Shown: piece after piece, positions 35,491-46,206 of the stretch
Layout: each line of letters begins with the position of its first letter
How positions within the stretch are numbered: position 1 is the stretch's first letter
NCBI RefSeq assembly: GCF_013201685.1
Contig: NZ_CP053844.1
Coordinates: forward strand, 186,001 to 250,000
DNA length: 64,000 bases
Direction of reading: 5' to 3'
Source: Campylobacter geochelonis
Lineage (GTDB): Bacteria > Campylobacterota > Campylobacteria > Campylobacterales > Campylobacteraceae
Translations under genes and position numbers: made by a program
The notes under the pieces: generated by a model
Told to the model about the DNA's origin: nothing
The model's input: the letters and a program-made list of their open reading frames with translations, nothing else
Databases searched by the model: none

Positions 35491-37947
35491 ATGGCAAAAA
35501 TAACTATAAATGGTAAAATTTGCGAATGCAACGAGGGCGAGTATATTTTAGCTATAGCAAGGAGAAATGGGATTTTTATACCTGCGATTTGCTATCTTAG
35601 TGGATGTTCGCCAACTTTAGCGTGTAGGCTTTGCATGGTTGAAGCTGATGATAAGAGAGTTTATAGCTGTAATGCAAAAGCAAAAGATGGAATGGTTGTC
35701 ATAACAGACAACGAACAAATAGCAAGCGAGCGAAAAGCCATCATGCAAACTTACTGTATAAATCACCCACTAGAATGTGGAGTGTGCGATCAAAGTGGCG
35801 AGTGTGAGCTTCAAAATTTTGTCTATCATATGGGTGTAGATGAGCAAATTTATAGCATAAAAGATACGCATAAACCAGCGCAGGATTGGGGTTTGATACA
35901 CTATGACCCAGCGCTTTGTATAGTTTGCGAGCGTTGTATAACAGTATGTAAAGATAAAATAGGCGATAATGCCCTTAAAACCGTGCCTAGAGGTGGGGAT
36001 GCGCTTGAGAAAAGTTTAAAAGATACGATGCCAAAAGAGGCTTATGCGGTTTGGAACAAATTTCAAAAAAATCTTATCGCTCCAAACAGTGCTGATGGCT
36101 CGCTTGATTGTAGTGATTGTGGTGAGTGTACGGCGGTTTGTCCGGTTGGCGCTTTGGTTGGTTCTAGGTTTCAGTATAGATCAAACGCGTGGGAGCTTAA
36201 GAAAATTTCAGCTTCAAACCCGCATTCAAGCGATTGCGAGCTAATATATTATGATGTAAAACCAACGAGTATCGAAAACAGAAAGCACAAAATTTATCGC
36301 GTAAGTTCAGACTATGATTTTGGCGAGTTAAACAAGGCTGCAAGATTTGGCTATGACTTTAACAAAGATGAGAGCAGAAAAGATAGAATCGTGCTTGAGC
36401 GCATAGTTGATGGTTTTAAAAGTGGCAGGATAAAAAATATCAAATTTAATAGTTTTATAACCAACGAAGAGGCGAGAATTCTATCGATTTTAAAAGATAA
36501 ATTTGAGCTAAATTTGATAAATGATGAAGCTAAAGCGTATCAAAATTTCTTAAAAGAGTTTTCTAAATTTGCTGGAAGTAGCCTTTATAATGGCGATTTT
36601 GATAGCGTAAAAGAGGCTGATTTTATCATTAGTGCTGGTTCGTTCTTGCGCCATGATGCGCCAAATGTGGGCTATAAGTTAAACAATGCCTTAAAGATAA
36701 ATAAAGCAAGTGCGATTTACTTTCATCCCCTAAAAGACGCGGTTGTTGAGGGATATTCTAAAAATTTACTAAGTTGCAACCACTCGCCAAATTTAGATAT
36801 AGAAATCCTGCTTTTCATACTTCAAAAATTTGGTAAAAATCTGCCAAAATGGCTAGAAGATAGACTTTTAAGCGCGTTTGAAAACGCTAAAAAAGAGGTT
36901 GAAGTTAGTAAAAAAGTTAAACAAACTTCGCTTGTCAAGAAGAAGATAAAAGATGAAAACGGCGAAGAAAAAGAGATAGAAGAAGAAGTTGAAAAAGAGG
37001 TTATCGTAAAAGAAAAAGAGCTAATCGATGCTAAATTTTCAACCTACGCAAAAGCTCTAAATTTAGATGAAGATGCGCTAGAAAAACTACTTGAGAAAAA
37101 AGAGAAATTTACTCTAGTCATAGGAGAGGATTTTATAACTAGTAAAAACGCTAGCACTTTGGCTAAACTTACTGGTTTAGTTCAACGATATACTCAGTTT
37201 AAAGTTTTGATAATTCCTCCTAGAACAAATTCGCTCGGAGTTGCGATGATATGCGAACTTGGCGAAGAGCAAAGTGGTAAAACTTTTGGATATAACGAAA
37301 AGGGCGATGTTGTTTTTAGTAGCTTAAAAGCAGACTTAGACGCGCCAGCTTTAAATGAGCAAGAAGGAACTTTTACAAACTTAGATCTTAGAGTTGTGCC
37401 AACTCATCCAGCGCTTGATTATCATGGATTTGAGTTAAATGATATAGCAAAATGTCTTGGCTTGGAGTTTGAAAACACTATCGACTACACGCCAAATTTA
37501 GGTGAGGGTTTTAAAAAGATTAAATTTGATGATTTAGAAAATTTCTACGATAATGGCGGGGTAAACCACCGTGGATATAAGCTAGAAAGCAAGAGTTTTG
37601 AAGCGTGCGATGATGAGTTTGAAATAGAGAATTTAAACCCAAATTTAGATGAGGTTATCATCTATAAAGCAAATCCTATCGGGCAGTTTTCTAAATTTAG
37701 CAACCGTGCAAGTGCGCTTATGCAAACAGCAAAACTTTATGCTGGAAAAGAGTTTTTAGAGGCAAATTCTTTAAAAGATAGCGATGTTGTCATTATCAAA
37801 AAAGATGAGTTAGAACTTGCTTTAAGCGTTGAGCTTGATAAGGATATACAAGGGGCGTATTTGCCATTTTTTGATGATAAAATCGATATTAGCGGATTTT
37901 TTACATCAAGATATAGTAGCGTTACGATACAAAGGAGCCAGGCGTGA
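35491..37947 (+). CDS. nuoG: NADH-quinone oxidoreductase subunit G
   Basis: 818 aa. The N-terminal domain carries the N1b [2Fe-2S] ligands (CYLSGCSPTLACRLC, about residues 32-50), the His-Cys motif HPLECGVCDQSGEC (about residues 91-105) and two ferredoxin-like motifs CIVCERCITVC (about residue 145) and CSDCGECTAVCPVG (about residue 208). A molybdopterin-like C-terminal domain follows, interrupted at about residues 470-512 by a highly charged Lys/Glu-rich insertion. It is the entry wire for electrons in this NADH-independent complex I. Confidence 0.94.
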   Translation: MAKITINGKICECNEGEYILAIARRNGIFIPAICYLSGCSPTLACRLCMVEADDKRVYSCNAKAKDGMVVITDNEQIASERKAIMQTYCINHPLECGVCDQSGECELQNFVYHMGVDEQIYSIKDTHKPAQDWGLIHYDPALCIVCERCITVCKDKIGDNALKTVPRGGDALEKSLKDTMPKEAYAVWNKFQKNLIAPNSADGSLDCSDCGECTAVCPVGALVGSRFQYRSNAWELKKISASNPHSSDCELIYYDVKPTSIENRKHKIYRVSSDYDFGELNKAARFGYDFNKDESRKDRIVLERIVDGFKSGRIKNIKFNSFITNEEARILSILKDKFELNLINDEAKAYQNFLKEFSKFAGSSLYNGDFDSVKEADFIISAGSFLRHDAPNVGYKLNNALKINKASAIYFHPLKDAVVEGYSKNLLSCNHSPNLDIEILLFILQKFGKNLPKWLEDRLLSAFENAKKEVEVSKKVKQTSLVKKKIKDENGEEKEIEEEVEKEVIVKEKELIDAKFSTYAKALNLDEDALEKLLEKKEKFTLVIGEDFITSKNASTLAKLTGLVQRYTQFKVLIIPPRTNSLGVAMICELGEEQSGKTFGYNEKGDVVFSSLKADLDAPALNEQEGTFTNLDLRVVPTHPALDYHGFELNDIAKCLGLEFENTIDYTPNLGEGFKKIKFDDLENFYDNGGVNHRGYKLESKSFEACDDEFEIENLNPNLDEVIIYKANPIGQFSKFSNRASALMQTAKLYAGKEFLEANSLKDSDVVIIKKDELELALSVELDKDIQGAYLPFFDDKIDISGFFTSRYSSVTIQRSQA

Positions 37948-38939
37948 GTGATACTGCATTTTTTCTTTTAGAAACAGCGATAAAGGCGTTAGTTATTTTA
38001 GCGGTCATAGCGACTTTGGCTGGACTTGGCACGTATGCTGAAAGAAAGGTTTTAGCATATATGCAAAGGCGTATTGGACCTTGGATGGTTGGACCTGCTG
38101 GGGTTGGACAAGTTGTTGCTGATATGATAAAGCTTTTTACTAAAGAAGATACCGTTCCGGCTGGTGCAAATAGATTTATTTTCATGATAGCGCCTTTTAT
38201 ATCTTCAGCTGGTGCGTTTGCGGCGATGGCTCCGATACCATTCTTGCCTGAATTTACGCTTTTTGGACATACAGTTTATCCTATACTTAGCGACATTGGC
38301 ATTGGCGTTTTGTTTGTTTTAGGTGCTAGTTCAACTTGTGTGTATGGACTGCTTATCGGTGGTCTTGCAAGCTACAATAAATGGAGCTTACTTGGCTCAA
38401 TGAGAAGTGTTTTGCAGCTAATCAGTTTTGAAGTTATCAATGGGCTTAGTTTGATTCCGATTGTTATGATGGTTGGCTCTCTTTCTATTATCGATATTGT
38501 AAACGCCCAAAGTGGCGGTGTTGGCAACTGGTTTATCTGGACTCAGCCAGTCTGTTTTATAGTCTTTTTAATAGCAAGCTTTGTAGAGTGTAACAGAACT
38601 CCACTTTGTCTTACTGAAAATGATTCAGAGTTAGTTGGTGGATGTACGACTGTGTATAGCGGTATGAGATTTGGTATATTTTTTATAGCAGAGTATGCAA
38701 ATATCATAACTTACTCTATCCTTATGGCGCTTATATTTTTAGGTGGGTTTAACTCGATGTGGTTTATACCTGGTGGGATTATGATGATTTTAAAAGCTAG
38801 CTTTTTCTTCTTCTTTTTCTTGTGGACAAGGGCTGCGTGGCCTCACTTAAGAGCAGATCAACTTATGTGGCTTTGTTGGAAAGTTTTGATGCCACTATCG
38901 CTTGCTATGATATTTATAACCGGCTTGGTTTTAGTTTAG
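37944..38939 (+). CDS. nuoH: NADH-quinone oxidoreductase subunit H
   Basis: 331 aa polytopic subunit (about eight helices) at the junction of arm and membrane domain. The signature GTYAERKVLAYMQRRIGP (about residues 28-46) and the acidic loop SFVECNRTPLCLTENDSELVGG (about residue 212, abridged) that lines the quinone channel are present. Starts within the nuoG stop (4-bp overlap, GTGAGTG region: first codon GTG). Confidence 0.95.
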   Translation: MSDTAFFLLETAIKALVILAVIATLAGLGTYAERKVLAYMQRRIGPWMVGPAGVGQVVADMIKLFTKEDTVPAGANRFIFMIAPFISSAGAFAAMAPIPFLPEFTLFGHTVYPILSDIGIGVLFVLGASSTCVYGLLIGGLASYNKWSLLGSMRSVLQLISFEVINGLSLIPIVMMVGSLSIIDIVNAQSGGVGNWFIWTQPVCFIVFLIASFVECNRTPLCLTENDSELVGGCTTVYSGMRFGIFFIAEYANIITYSILMALIFLGGFNSMWFIPGGIMMILKASFFFFFFLWTRAAWPHLRADQLMWLCWKVLMPLSLAMIFITGLVLV

Positions 38940-38948
38940 GAGATGGGT

Positions 38949-39557
38949 ATGGGAAAATATATAAATGTAGATAACACAAAACCGCCAGTATCAACTTCGG
39001 ATAAATTTAAAAGGTTTGTTAAAAGGACTTTTAAACCTGAACTTTTTATAGGACTTGGCGTTGTTTTTCGTGAAATGGTTAGAAAAGATAGCAATCACAC
39101 GATGTTTTATCCTATGGAAAAAGTTCAAATAGATGCAAGATATAGAGGCGTTCATAAGCTTTTAAGGGTGCTTGAAAGTGGGAACGAAAGATGTATTGGG
39201 TGTGGGCTTTGTGAGAAAATTTGCGTTAGTAATTGTATAGCGATGGATACGCATTTAGGCGATGATGGGCGAAAAAAAGTCTCAAACTACTCTATAAATT
39301 TTGGACGTTGTGTTTACTGTGGGCTTTGTGCTGATGTATGTCCAGAGCTTGCTATAGTTCATGGCGGGGATTATGAGTTTTCAAGCGAGCAAAGAGCCTA
39401 CTATGGCTTTAAAAACGATCTTTTAACAAAAAAAGATGAGCTTAAAAATCAAGTTGAATTTGAGGGTTATGGAAGTTTGCCAGTCGATAGTAGCGATAAG
39501 GTTAAATTTACTCCAACATCTTATATACAAAAAGAAGAGTCAAAGGATAAAGAATGA
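38949..39557 (+). CDS. nuoI: NADH-quinone oxidoreductase subunit I
   Basis: 202 aa from the second ATG, which has the better spacing (6 nt) to TAGGAG. The first ATG at 38943 is only 2 bp from it. Two [4Fe-4S] motifs, [11 protein letters not shown] (about residue 77) and [12 protein letters not shown] (about residue 116), bind clusters N6a and N6b. The TYK-type N-terminal helix region FKRTFKP anchors it to the membrane arm. Overlaps nuoJ by 4 bp. Confidence 0.95.
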   Translation: MGKYINVDNTKPPVSTSDKFKRFVKRTFKPELFIGLGVVFREMVRKDSNHTMFYPMEKVQIDARYRGVHKLLRVLESGNERCIGCGLCEKICVSNCIAMDTHLGDDGRKKVSNYSINFGRCVYCGLCADVCPELAIVHGGDYEFSSEQRAYYGFKNDLLTKKDELKNQVEFEGYGSLPVDSSDKVKFTPTSYIQKEESKDKE

Positions 39558-40087
39558 TAGAAATTTTGGGCTTTTATTTTTTTGCGATAACTTCGATATC
39601 TTTGTTTGCGATTAGCGTTTTTTCTAAAAGAACTCTTTATGCGATGAGTGCCTTAGCTGGCGGTATGATTTTTGTCTCTGGATTTTTCTTTATGTTAAAT
39701 GCTGAGTTTCTAGGCATCGTTCAAATCATCGTTTACACAGGCGCTGTTATGGTGCTATATGCCTTTTCTATGATGTTTTTTGATGCTCAAGTTGAAGTGC
39801 CTGAGAAAACAAAATCTTACAAGCTAATTTACTCTTTATCTATTTTTTCAGCGCTTTTGCTTTTCTTGATGATTTTAGCGCCAGTTGTTGGAACAAATTT
39901 AAAACCAGAGTATGCCATAGTAGAAGGCGTGGGAAATACAGAGCTTATAGGACTAGTCGTTTTTACAAAATACTTGGTTGTTTTTGAGTTAGTTGCTGTT
40001 ATGCTCTTAGTGGCTATGATATGTGGTATTATCTTGGCTCATAAAGATATGCAAAAGAAAGCTTTAGCTAAGGAGAATGCTCAATGA
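39554..40087 (+). CDS. nuoJ: NADH-quinone oxidoreductase subunit J
   Basis: 177 aa with five membrane helices. The conserved block [21 protein letters not shown] (about residues 50-70, with the pi-bulge helix) is diagnostic. Overlaps both neighbours by 4 bp (ATGA), a coupled arrangement seen throughout this operon. Confidence 0.94.
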   Translation: MIEILGFYFFAITSISLFAISVFSKRTLYAMSALAGGMIFVSGFFFMLNAEFLGIVQIIVYTGAVMVLYAFSMMFFDAQVEVPEKTKSYKLIYSLSIFSALLLFLMILAPVVGTNLKPEYAIVEGVGNTELIGLVVFTKYLVVFELVAVMLLVAMICGIILAHKDMQKKALAKENAQ

Positions 40088-40392
40088 TAGGGTTAAATCA
40101 CTACCTTGCGGTTTCTATTATAATGTTTGTTTTAGGCTTGATTGGAGTTATGAAAAGAAAAAACTTTATCATGCTCTTTTTCTCTACCGAAATTTTGCTA
40201 AATGCTGCAAATGTCGCTTTTGTAGCGATAAGTCACTATTATATGGATATAACGGGGCAAGTTTTTGCGATGTTTATTATAGCGATTGCGGCTAGTGAGG
40301 TTGCTGTTGGACTTGGACTTTTGATACTTTGGTATAAGAAAAATGGCTCAATTGAGCTTGATAGCTTGATAAATATGAGGAGAGATAGATGA
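40084..40392 (+). CDS. nuoK: NADH-quinone oxidoreductase subunit K
   Basis: 102 aa, three helices. The conserved membrane glutamates are in FFSTEILLNAANVAF (about residue 36) and AIAASEVAVGLGLLI (about residue 70), which form part of the proton path. Standard length for NuoK. Confidence 0.95.
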   Translation: MIGLNHYLAVSIIMFVLGLIGVMKRKNFIMLFFSTEILLNAANVAFVAISHYYMDITGQVFAMFIIAIAASEVAVGLGLLILWYKKNGSIELDSLINMRRDR

Positions 40393-42221
40393 TGTTTTTT
40401 GTTTTAACGGCTCTTTTTGCACCTCTTTTATCGGCTTTGCTTGCTGGAATTTTCGCTCAGTATAAAAAATCAGTAGCCATAGGCGTGATTTGTAGTTTTT
40501 TGATTGTGCTTAGCACCATTAGTTCGTTTGCGCTTCTTGAAATAGCTGCGAATGATGGCGATATAGTTGTGTATTTAAGCGATTTTATCTATGTTGGGTT
40601 TTTAAATTTAGACCATGGTCTTATAATCGATACTGTAAGCGCTGTTATGATGGTAACTGTTGGGATAGTTTCAAGCATAGTTCATATTTATTCAATCGGC
40701 TATATGGAGCATGATGCTGGGTTTAATAGATTTTTTAGCTATCTTGGGCTTTTTGTCTTTTCAATGCTTGTTTTAGTGATGAGCGATAACTTTGTTGGAC
40801 TATTTATAGGCTGGGAAGGTGTTGGGCTTTGCTCTTGGCTTTTGATTGGCTTTTGGTATGAAAGAGATGGCATTAGCTGGTGCGCAAACGAAGCATTTAT
40901 CATGAACAGAGTTGCAGACTTAGGAATGTTGCTTGGAATTTTTATGATATACAAATACACCGGCTCTTTAAAATACGATGATGTTTTTGCCCTTGTGCCA
41001 AATTTACCTCACTTTGTAGTTGCATGGATGGGGGCGTTTTTATTTATCGGTGCGATGGGTAAATCAGCTCAGTTTCCGTTTCATACTTGGCTTGCAGATG
41101 CTATGGCTGGACCAACGCCGGTTTCTGCGCTTATTCATGCTGCGACTATGGTAACGGCTGGAGTTTATTTGATGATTAGAGCTAATGAAATATTTTCAGC
41201 CGCTCCACAAGTTAGTGAATTTATAGCTTACCTTGGTGCTTTTGTTGCAGTTTTTGCTGCTTCTATGGCACTAGTTCATAAAGATTTGAAAAAAATTATC
41301 GCTTATTCAACTCTTTCACAACTTGGATATATGTTTGTAGCAGCGGGTCTTGGAGCTTACTGGATAGCGCTTTTTCATCTTGTAACACATGCATTTTTTA
41401 AATCGCTTTTGTTTTTAGGAGCCGGAAATGTAATGCATGCGATGAATGATGAGCTTGATATCAAAAAAATGGGTGGTCTTTATAAATTTATGCGTCCAAC
41501 TGCGATTTTAATGATAATCGCTTCGCTTGCTTTGGCTGGGTTTTATCCGTTTGCTGGATTTTTCTCAAAAGATAAAATTCTTGAAGCGGCATTTGCAGAT
41601 GGTAACTACTTGATATGGGCGGTTTTATTAGTTGGTGCGATTATGACGGCATTTTATAGCTTTAGACTTATTATGCTTGTCTTTTTTGGTAAGCCAAAAT
41701 ACGAACACCACCCACACGAAGCCAAAATTTTTATGCTTATAGCCTTAGCTCCACTTGGAATCTTAGCCATTATAGCCGGTTTTTTTGAGCATAAATTTCA
41801 CAGTGCGGTTACTAAAATTTTGCCAAATTATGAGATGGATATAGAGCATAATGTAGCGTTAGGGCTTATTTTGCTAACTTTGGTTTGTGTTTTGCTAAGC
41901 ACTATTTTTGCGATTTTTGCTTATAAAAAAGAGATTTTTAAACCAAGTATTGAAAACAGTAAAATTTATAAAATTTTATCAAATCAGTATTTTATACCGC
42001 AATTTTATGATAAATTTTTAGTAAAAGGATATTATAAAATCAGCCAGCAATTTGCTAAAATGGATGAAGCTTTTATAGATAAGTCAGTCGATGCGATAGC
42101 CTATAGCCTTGTTAAACTAGGCAGTATAACAAATGAGATGAATAGTGGAAATTTATCTTTTATGTTAAGATGGATGGTCGTTGGGTTTGCTGTGATGTTA
42201 GCTTTGGCTTTTTTGATTTAA
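40389..42221 (+). CDS. nuoL: NADH-quinone oxidoreductase subunit L
   Basis: 610 aa antiporter-like subunit with about 16 helices and a long lateral helix at the C-terminus. The conserved VGLCSWLLIGFWY and the proton-channel Lys/His region TWLADAMAGPTPVSALIHAATMVTAGVYL (about residues 235-263, abridged) are present, as is the second-half HDLKKIIAYSTLSQLGYM (VHKDLKKIIAYSTLSQL). Start may be either of two adjacent ATGs. Confidence 0.95.
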   Translation: MMFFVLTALFAPLLSALLAGIFAQYKKSVAIGVICSFLIVLSTISSFALLEIAANDGDIVVYLSDFIYVGFLNLDHGLIIDTVSAVMMVTVGIVSSIVHIYSIGYMEHDAGFNRFFSYLGLFVFSMLVLVMSDNFVGLFIGWEGVGLCSWLLIGFWYERDGISWCANEAFIMNRVADLGMLLGIFMIYKYTGSLKYDDVFALVPNLPHFVVAWMGAFLFIGAMGKSAQFPFHTWLADAMAGPTPVSALIHAATMVTAGVYLMIRANEIFSAAPQVSEFIAYLGAFVAVFAASMALVHKDLKKIIAYSTLSQLGYMFVAAGLGAYWIALFHLVTHAFFKSLLFLGAGNVMHAMNDELDIKKMGGLYKFMRPTAILMIIASLALAGFYPFAGFFSKDKILEAAFADGNYLIWAVLLVGAIMTAFYSFRLIMLVFFGKPKYEHHPHEAKIFMLIALAPLGILAIIAGFFEHKFHSAVTKILPNYEMDIEHNVALGLILLTLVCVLLSTIFAIFAYKKEIFKPSIENSKIYKILSNQYFIPQFYDKFLVKGYYKISQQFAKMDEAFIDKSVDAIAYSLVKLGSITNEMNSGNLSFMLRWMVVGFAVMLALAFLI

Positions 42222-42230
42222 GGGGAATAG

Positions 42231-43763
42231 ATGGATCATTTATTAAGTTTAGTTATATTTTTTCCAGCACTTGCTGCTTGTTTTGCATTTATAATAGATG
42301 AAAAAAGTATCAAAACTTATGCTATAAGTATAAGTTTTATCGAGTTTTGTCTTACTCTTTTTGTGTGGGCGGAATTTGCCTCTTTAAAAGCAGGCGAGAA
42401 ATTTAGCGAATTGGTTAGTTTTATACCAGAATTTGGTATAAACTACTTTTTAGGAGTTGATGGAATCAGCCTATTTTTGGTTGTTTTGAGTGCATTTATG
42501 ACTTTTGTCGGGCTTATAAGTTTAACTATCACAGACAGGTTAAAACACTTAATTATAAGCATTTTGTTTTTAGAAATGACTATGATGGGCGTGTTTTTAA
42601 GCCTTGATGCTGTTATTTTTTATATATTTTGGGAACTTTCGCTTTTGCCTATGCTTTATATAATCGGTTCTTGGGGAAGTGGCAAGAGAGTTTATGCGGC
42701 GGTTAAGTTCTTTTTATACACATTTTTTGGCTCTGTTTTAATGCTAGTTGGCATAGTTTCAATGGCGTATTTTTACTATGTAAATACTGGAAGTTATAGC
42801 TTTAACATACTTGAGTGGAGAAATTTATCGCTTCCGTTAAATACCCAAATTTGGCTATTTTTAGCGTTTTCAATCGCATTTGCGATTAAAACTCCGCTCT
42901 TTCCATTTCATACTTGGCTTCCATACGCTCACGGTCAAGCGCCAACGATTGGCTCGATTTTACTAGCTGCGGTTTTGCTTAAGATGGGAACTTATGGTTT
43001 TGTGAGATTTTCTTTGCCGCTTTTTCCAGATGCGAGCGTGTATTTTGCCGATTTTATGTGCGTTATAGCAATCATAATGATTGTATATACATCATTCATC
43101 GCATTTGCGCAAAAAGATATCAAGCAAGTTATCGCATACAGTTCAATCGCGCATATGGGCGTTATAATGCTTGGAATTTTTTCTATGAGCGTTGAGGGCG
43201 TGAGTGGAGCTGTGTTTTTGATGTTAAGTCATGGTATCGTCAGCGGAGGGCTTTTTATGTTAGTAGGCTTTATCTATGATAGACGTCATACAAAGCTTTT
43301 AGGAGATTTTGGTGGACTTGCAAAAGTTATGCCGACATATGCGACTTTGTTTGCTATCGTGCTTTTTGGCTCAATCGGACTTCCGCTAACAATCGGCTTT
43401 GTGGGCGAGTTTTTAAGCTTGATTGGAATTTTTAAAGCAAGTCCAATATATGCATTTTTGGGTGGACTTGGCATTATAATGGGTGCGATTTATAGTTTAA
43501 ATTTATATAAAAAGACATTTTTTGGTGCTGTTACAAACGAAGAGAATAGAAATTTAAAAGATTTAAACAAAACAGAGCTTTTTGCGATTGTTCCGATAGC
43601 TATACTAACCATAGTTTTGGGGGTTTATCCAAATTTGCTTTTAAAAGATATAAACGCAAGCGTTAAACAAGAGATAAGTTCGATGTATGAAAAAAGCAAG
43701 CATATGGATAGTAAAACTTACCTTGAAAAATCAAACATCATAAGGAGCTTAGATGTTAAATAA
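42231..43763 (+). CDS. nuoM: NADH-quinone oxidoreductase subunit M
   Basis: 510 aa antiporter-like subunit. The conserved FWELSLLPMLYIIGSWG (about residues 140-156), FPFHTWLPYAHGQAPTIGS (about residues 225-243) and FAQKDIKQVIAYSSIAHMG (about residue 295) are visible. A start site behind GGGGA follows nuoL by 9 nt; the end overlaps nuoN by 11 bp. Confidence 0.95.
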   Translation: MDHLLSLVIFFPALAACFAFIIDEKSIKTYAISISFIEFCLTLFVWAEFASLKAGEKFSELVSFIPEFGINYFLGVDGISLFLVVLSAFMTFVGLISLTITDRLKHLIISILFLEMTMMGVFLSLDAVIFYIFWELSLLPMLYIIGSWGSGKRVYAAVKFFLYTFFGSVLMLVGIVSMAYFYYVNTGSYSFNILEWRNLSLPLNTQIWLFLAFSIAFAIKTPLFPFHTWLPYAHGQAPTIGSILLAAVLLKMGTYGFVRFSLPLFPDASVYFADFMCVIAIIMIVYTSFIAFAQKDIKQVIAYSSIAHMGVIMLGIFSMSVEGVSGAVFLMLSHGIVSGGLFMLVGFIYDRRHTKLLGDFGGLAKVMPTYATLFAIVLFGSIGLPLTIGFVGEFLSLIGIFKASPIYAFLGGLGIIMGAIYSLNLYKKTFFGAVTNEENRNLKDLNKTELFAIVPIAILTIVLGVYPNLLLKDINASVKQEISSMYEKSKHMDSKTYLEKSNIIRSLDVK

Positions 43764-45240
43764 AGTTGTTTTTGATTTAGATAAGCTAAATTTAGCATCA
43801 ATTGCACCGATGGCTTTGCTTATCGCCTTTGCCGTGGCAATCATATGCCTAAGCGTGATAAATAAAAATCTTTCAAAGAAATTTTATACTAGCATAAGCA
43901 TTTTAGCACTTTTGTTAGACTTTGGTTTGGTATCTGGATACTCAGGAGGCTTTAGAGGGTTTTTTAACCTTCTGTTGGTTGATGGAGTTGCGATTTTATC
44001 GATGTTGATTATACTTTTAGCATCTGCGTTTTTTATAGCTCTTGCGCTTTGTGCAAAAGAGTATGAAGAGTATGAAAAACCAGAGTTTTACGCGCTATTT
44101 TTGTTTATGATAGCTGGATATCAGTTTATGGTATCAAGCGATAGTTTGATTTTGATTTTTGTTGGACTTGAAACTTCGAGTTTGGCTTTATACACGTTAA
44201 TTGCGTTAAGAAATAACAACTTCGCAGTCGAAGCAGCGCTTAAGTATTTTACCATGGGTGCGCTTAGTGCCGGGTTTTTCGCCTTTGGTGGAGCGATGTT
44301 TTATCTAGTAACTGGAAGTGTTGAAATTCACGCTATAGCAAGCATTATCAAAGGTTCAAGCATACAAGAGAGTATGAGTTTGTATGTGGCTTGTCTGCTT
44401 CTAATCGCATCGATTGGATTTAAAATTTCACTCATTCCATTTCATACGTGGCTTACTGATGTATATGAGGGCTCAAATGCAGCTCTTGCTGGATTTATCT
44501 CTATAGTACCAAAAGTCGCAGCTTTTGTTGTTGCACTTAGACTTTTTAACGCTTTGATGATGAGTGGAGTTTTTTGGGTTGAAATCGTTTTGTATGTCAT
44601 AGCGGTTTTAACTATGAGCATAGCAAATGTAGCTGCGCTTGTGCAAAAAGATGTTAAAAGAATGCTCGCTTTTAGCTCAGTTTCTCACGCTGGATTTTTA
44701 CTAGCAGCGATTGTGATTGGAACTACTCAAGCAAGTGTTGGGTTGTTTTTATACTGGATAATGTTTGTCTTTGCAAATTTAGGTGCATTTACCATGCTTT
44801 GGGTTACACACAATAATGGTAAAATTTGGGATGATAGGTTTGAGTATCCTTATGAGAAATTTTCAGGTCTTATAAAACTAGCTCCTTGTGCAGCTATAAT
44901 GATGGCGATATTTATGCTCTCATTAGCTGGAATTCCGCCATTTAGTGTATTTTGGGGCAAGATGTATCTTATGAGCGCGGCTGTAAATTCTGGCTTTGTA
45001 ATTTTGGCTGTGATAATGGCGGTTAATAGTGCCATTGCGCTTTACTACTACTTAAGAGTAGTTGTTGAGATGTTTTTAAAAGAGCCGATTGTCAAAGATA
45101 GTAAGTTGTATAGTGAAAATTTAAGCAACACTTTAAAGTATATTTTAGCTCTTTGTGCTGTGCTTTGTGTTATAGCGCCAATCGTTGTTAAATTTATACT
45201 TCCACAAATTTATGACATGGTGATTTTTAGCGGGTTTTAG
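43753..45240 (+). CDS. nuoN: NADH-quinone oxidoreductase subunit N
   Basis: 495 aa, the last antiporter-like subunit. Motifs include [20 protein letters not shown] (about residues 137-156), [21 protein letters not shown] (about residues 227-247, abridged) and [21 protein letters not shown] (about residue 295). Ends the operon. Its 3' end overlaps the convergent miaA by 14 bp, and no terminator hairpin is seen at this end. Confidence 0.95.
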   Translation: MLNKVVFDLDKLNLASIAPMALLIAFAVAIICLSVINKNLSKKFYTSISILALLLDFGLVSGYSGGFRGFFNLLLVDGVAILSMLIILLASAFFIALALCAKEYEEYEKPEFYALFLFMIAGYQFMVSSDSLILIFVGLETSSLALYTLIALRNNNFAVEAALKYFTMGALSAGFFAFGGAMFYLVTGSVEIHAIASIIKGSSIQESMSLYVACLLLIASIGFKISLIPFHTWLTDVYEGSNAALAGFISIVPKVAAFVVALRLFNALMMSGVFWVEIVLYVIAVLTMSIANVAALVQKDVKRMLAFSSVSHAGFLLAAIVIGTTQASVGLFLYWIMFVFANLGAFTMLWVTHNNGKIWDDRFEYPYEKFSGLIKLAPCAAIMMAIFMLSLAGIPPFSVFWGKMYLMSAAVNSGFVILAVIMAVNSAIALYYYLRVVVEMFLKEPIVKDSKLYSENLSNTLKYILALCAVLCVIAPIVVKFILPQIYDMVIFSGF

Positions 45241-46111
45241 AGTTTAGAAGCTTTGTTAAATGAGCTTCTAACTCATCTAAATTTAGTAAAATCTTATCTT
45301 TAAACTGCGATTTGTTAAATGTGCGTTGGCGTTTGGCAAGCTGGATTGTATGCGTTGAGATAAGATTTTCTAACTCATCTTTTGAAATCTTCTCATCTAA
45401 AAACTCTTTGCACTCTTTTAAACCTATACAATTAAGCGCTTTTTGCTCTTTTCCATACTTTTTAAACAGATATTCAGCTTCATCTACAAGTCCAGCTTCT
45501 AGCATCTTTTTTGTGCGAGTTTTAATGCGTTCATTTAAAAACTCTTTTGGACTTTCTATCTCAAAAATTGCTAAATTTGATATAGTTGGCGCCGTTGTAT
45601 TCTCGCGTAAAAAAAGTGACGGAATTCGCCCTGTGGTTTTATATATACTATACCACTTTAAAAGCCGGTAGCTGTCATTTTGACTAAATTTGGCTTTAAA
45701 CTCTGGGTCAAATTTAGATATTAACTCATAAATTTCAACATTTGAAAGAGTTGTTTTTACATCATCTATTTTAGGGCTCAGTCCGCTTAACATCGTCTTT
45801 AGATAGAAACCACTTCCGCCAGTTATGATAAGTGGAACATCTAAATTTAAAGCAAATTCTTTTGCTTTTTTATACTCTTTTATAAAATCCCCAACACTAA
45901 AATGCTCATCTGGATAGACTAAATCTATACCAAAATGCTTAGCTAAACTAAGCTCATCGGCACTTGGTTTAGCACTTGCTATATCGATTTGTTTATATAA
46001 ACAAAGCGAGTCAAGACTAAGGATAATACAGTTAAATTTAGTAGCTAAATTTAGTGCAAGGTCGCTTTTTCCACTAGCCGTAGTTCCAACAATAGCAAAT
46101 TCAAAAAACAT
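45227..46111 (-). CDS. miaA: tRNA dimethylallyltransferase
   Basis: 294 aa, adds the isopentenyl group to A37 of tRNAs that read codons starting with U. P-loop [12 protein letters not shown] (about residues 8-19), [19 protein letters not shown] (about residue 32), [12 protein letters not shown] near residue 95 and a C-terminal [17 protein letters not shown] region fit MiaA. Ribosome site AAAGGAG. Convergent with nuoN, overlapping it by 14 bp. Confidence 0.94.
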   Translation of the reverse strand: MFFEFAIVGTTASGKSDLALNLATKFNCIILSLDSLCLYKQIDIASAKPSADELSLAKHFGIDLVYPDEHFSVGDFIKEYKKAKEFALNLDVPLIITGGSGFYLKTMLSGLSPKIDDVKTTLSNVEIYELISKFDPEFKAKFSQNDSYRLLKWYSIYKTTGRIPSLFLRENTTAPTISNLAIFEIESPKEFLNERIKTRTKKMLEAGLVDEAEYLFKKYGKEQKALNCIGLKECKEFLDEKISKDELENLISTHTIQLAKRQRTFNKSQFKDKILLNLDELEAHLTKLLNSKTR

Positions 46112-46206
46112 ATATCTCCTTTAAATTTTGCAATTTTATCATAATGTAAAATCAATAGTGGATATTTTATTATAAATTTGATAAAATAAAAGATTGAAAG
46201 GTAAAA

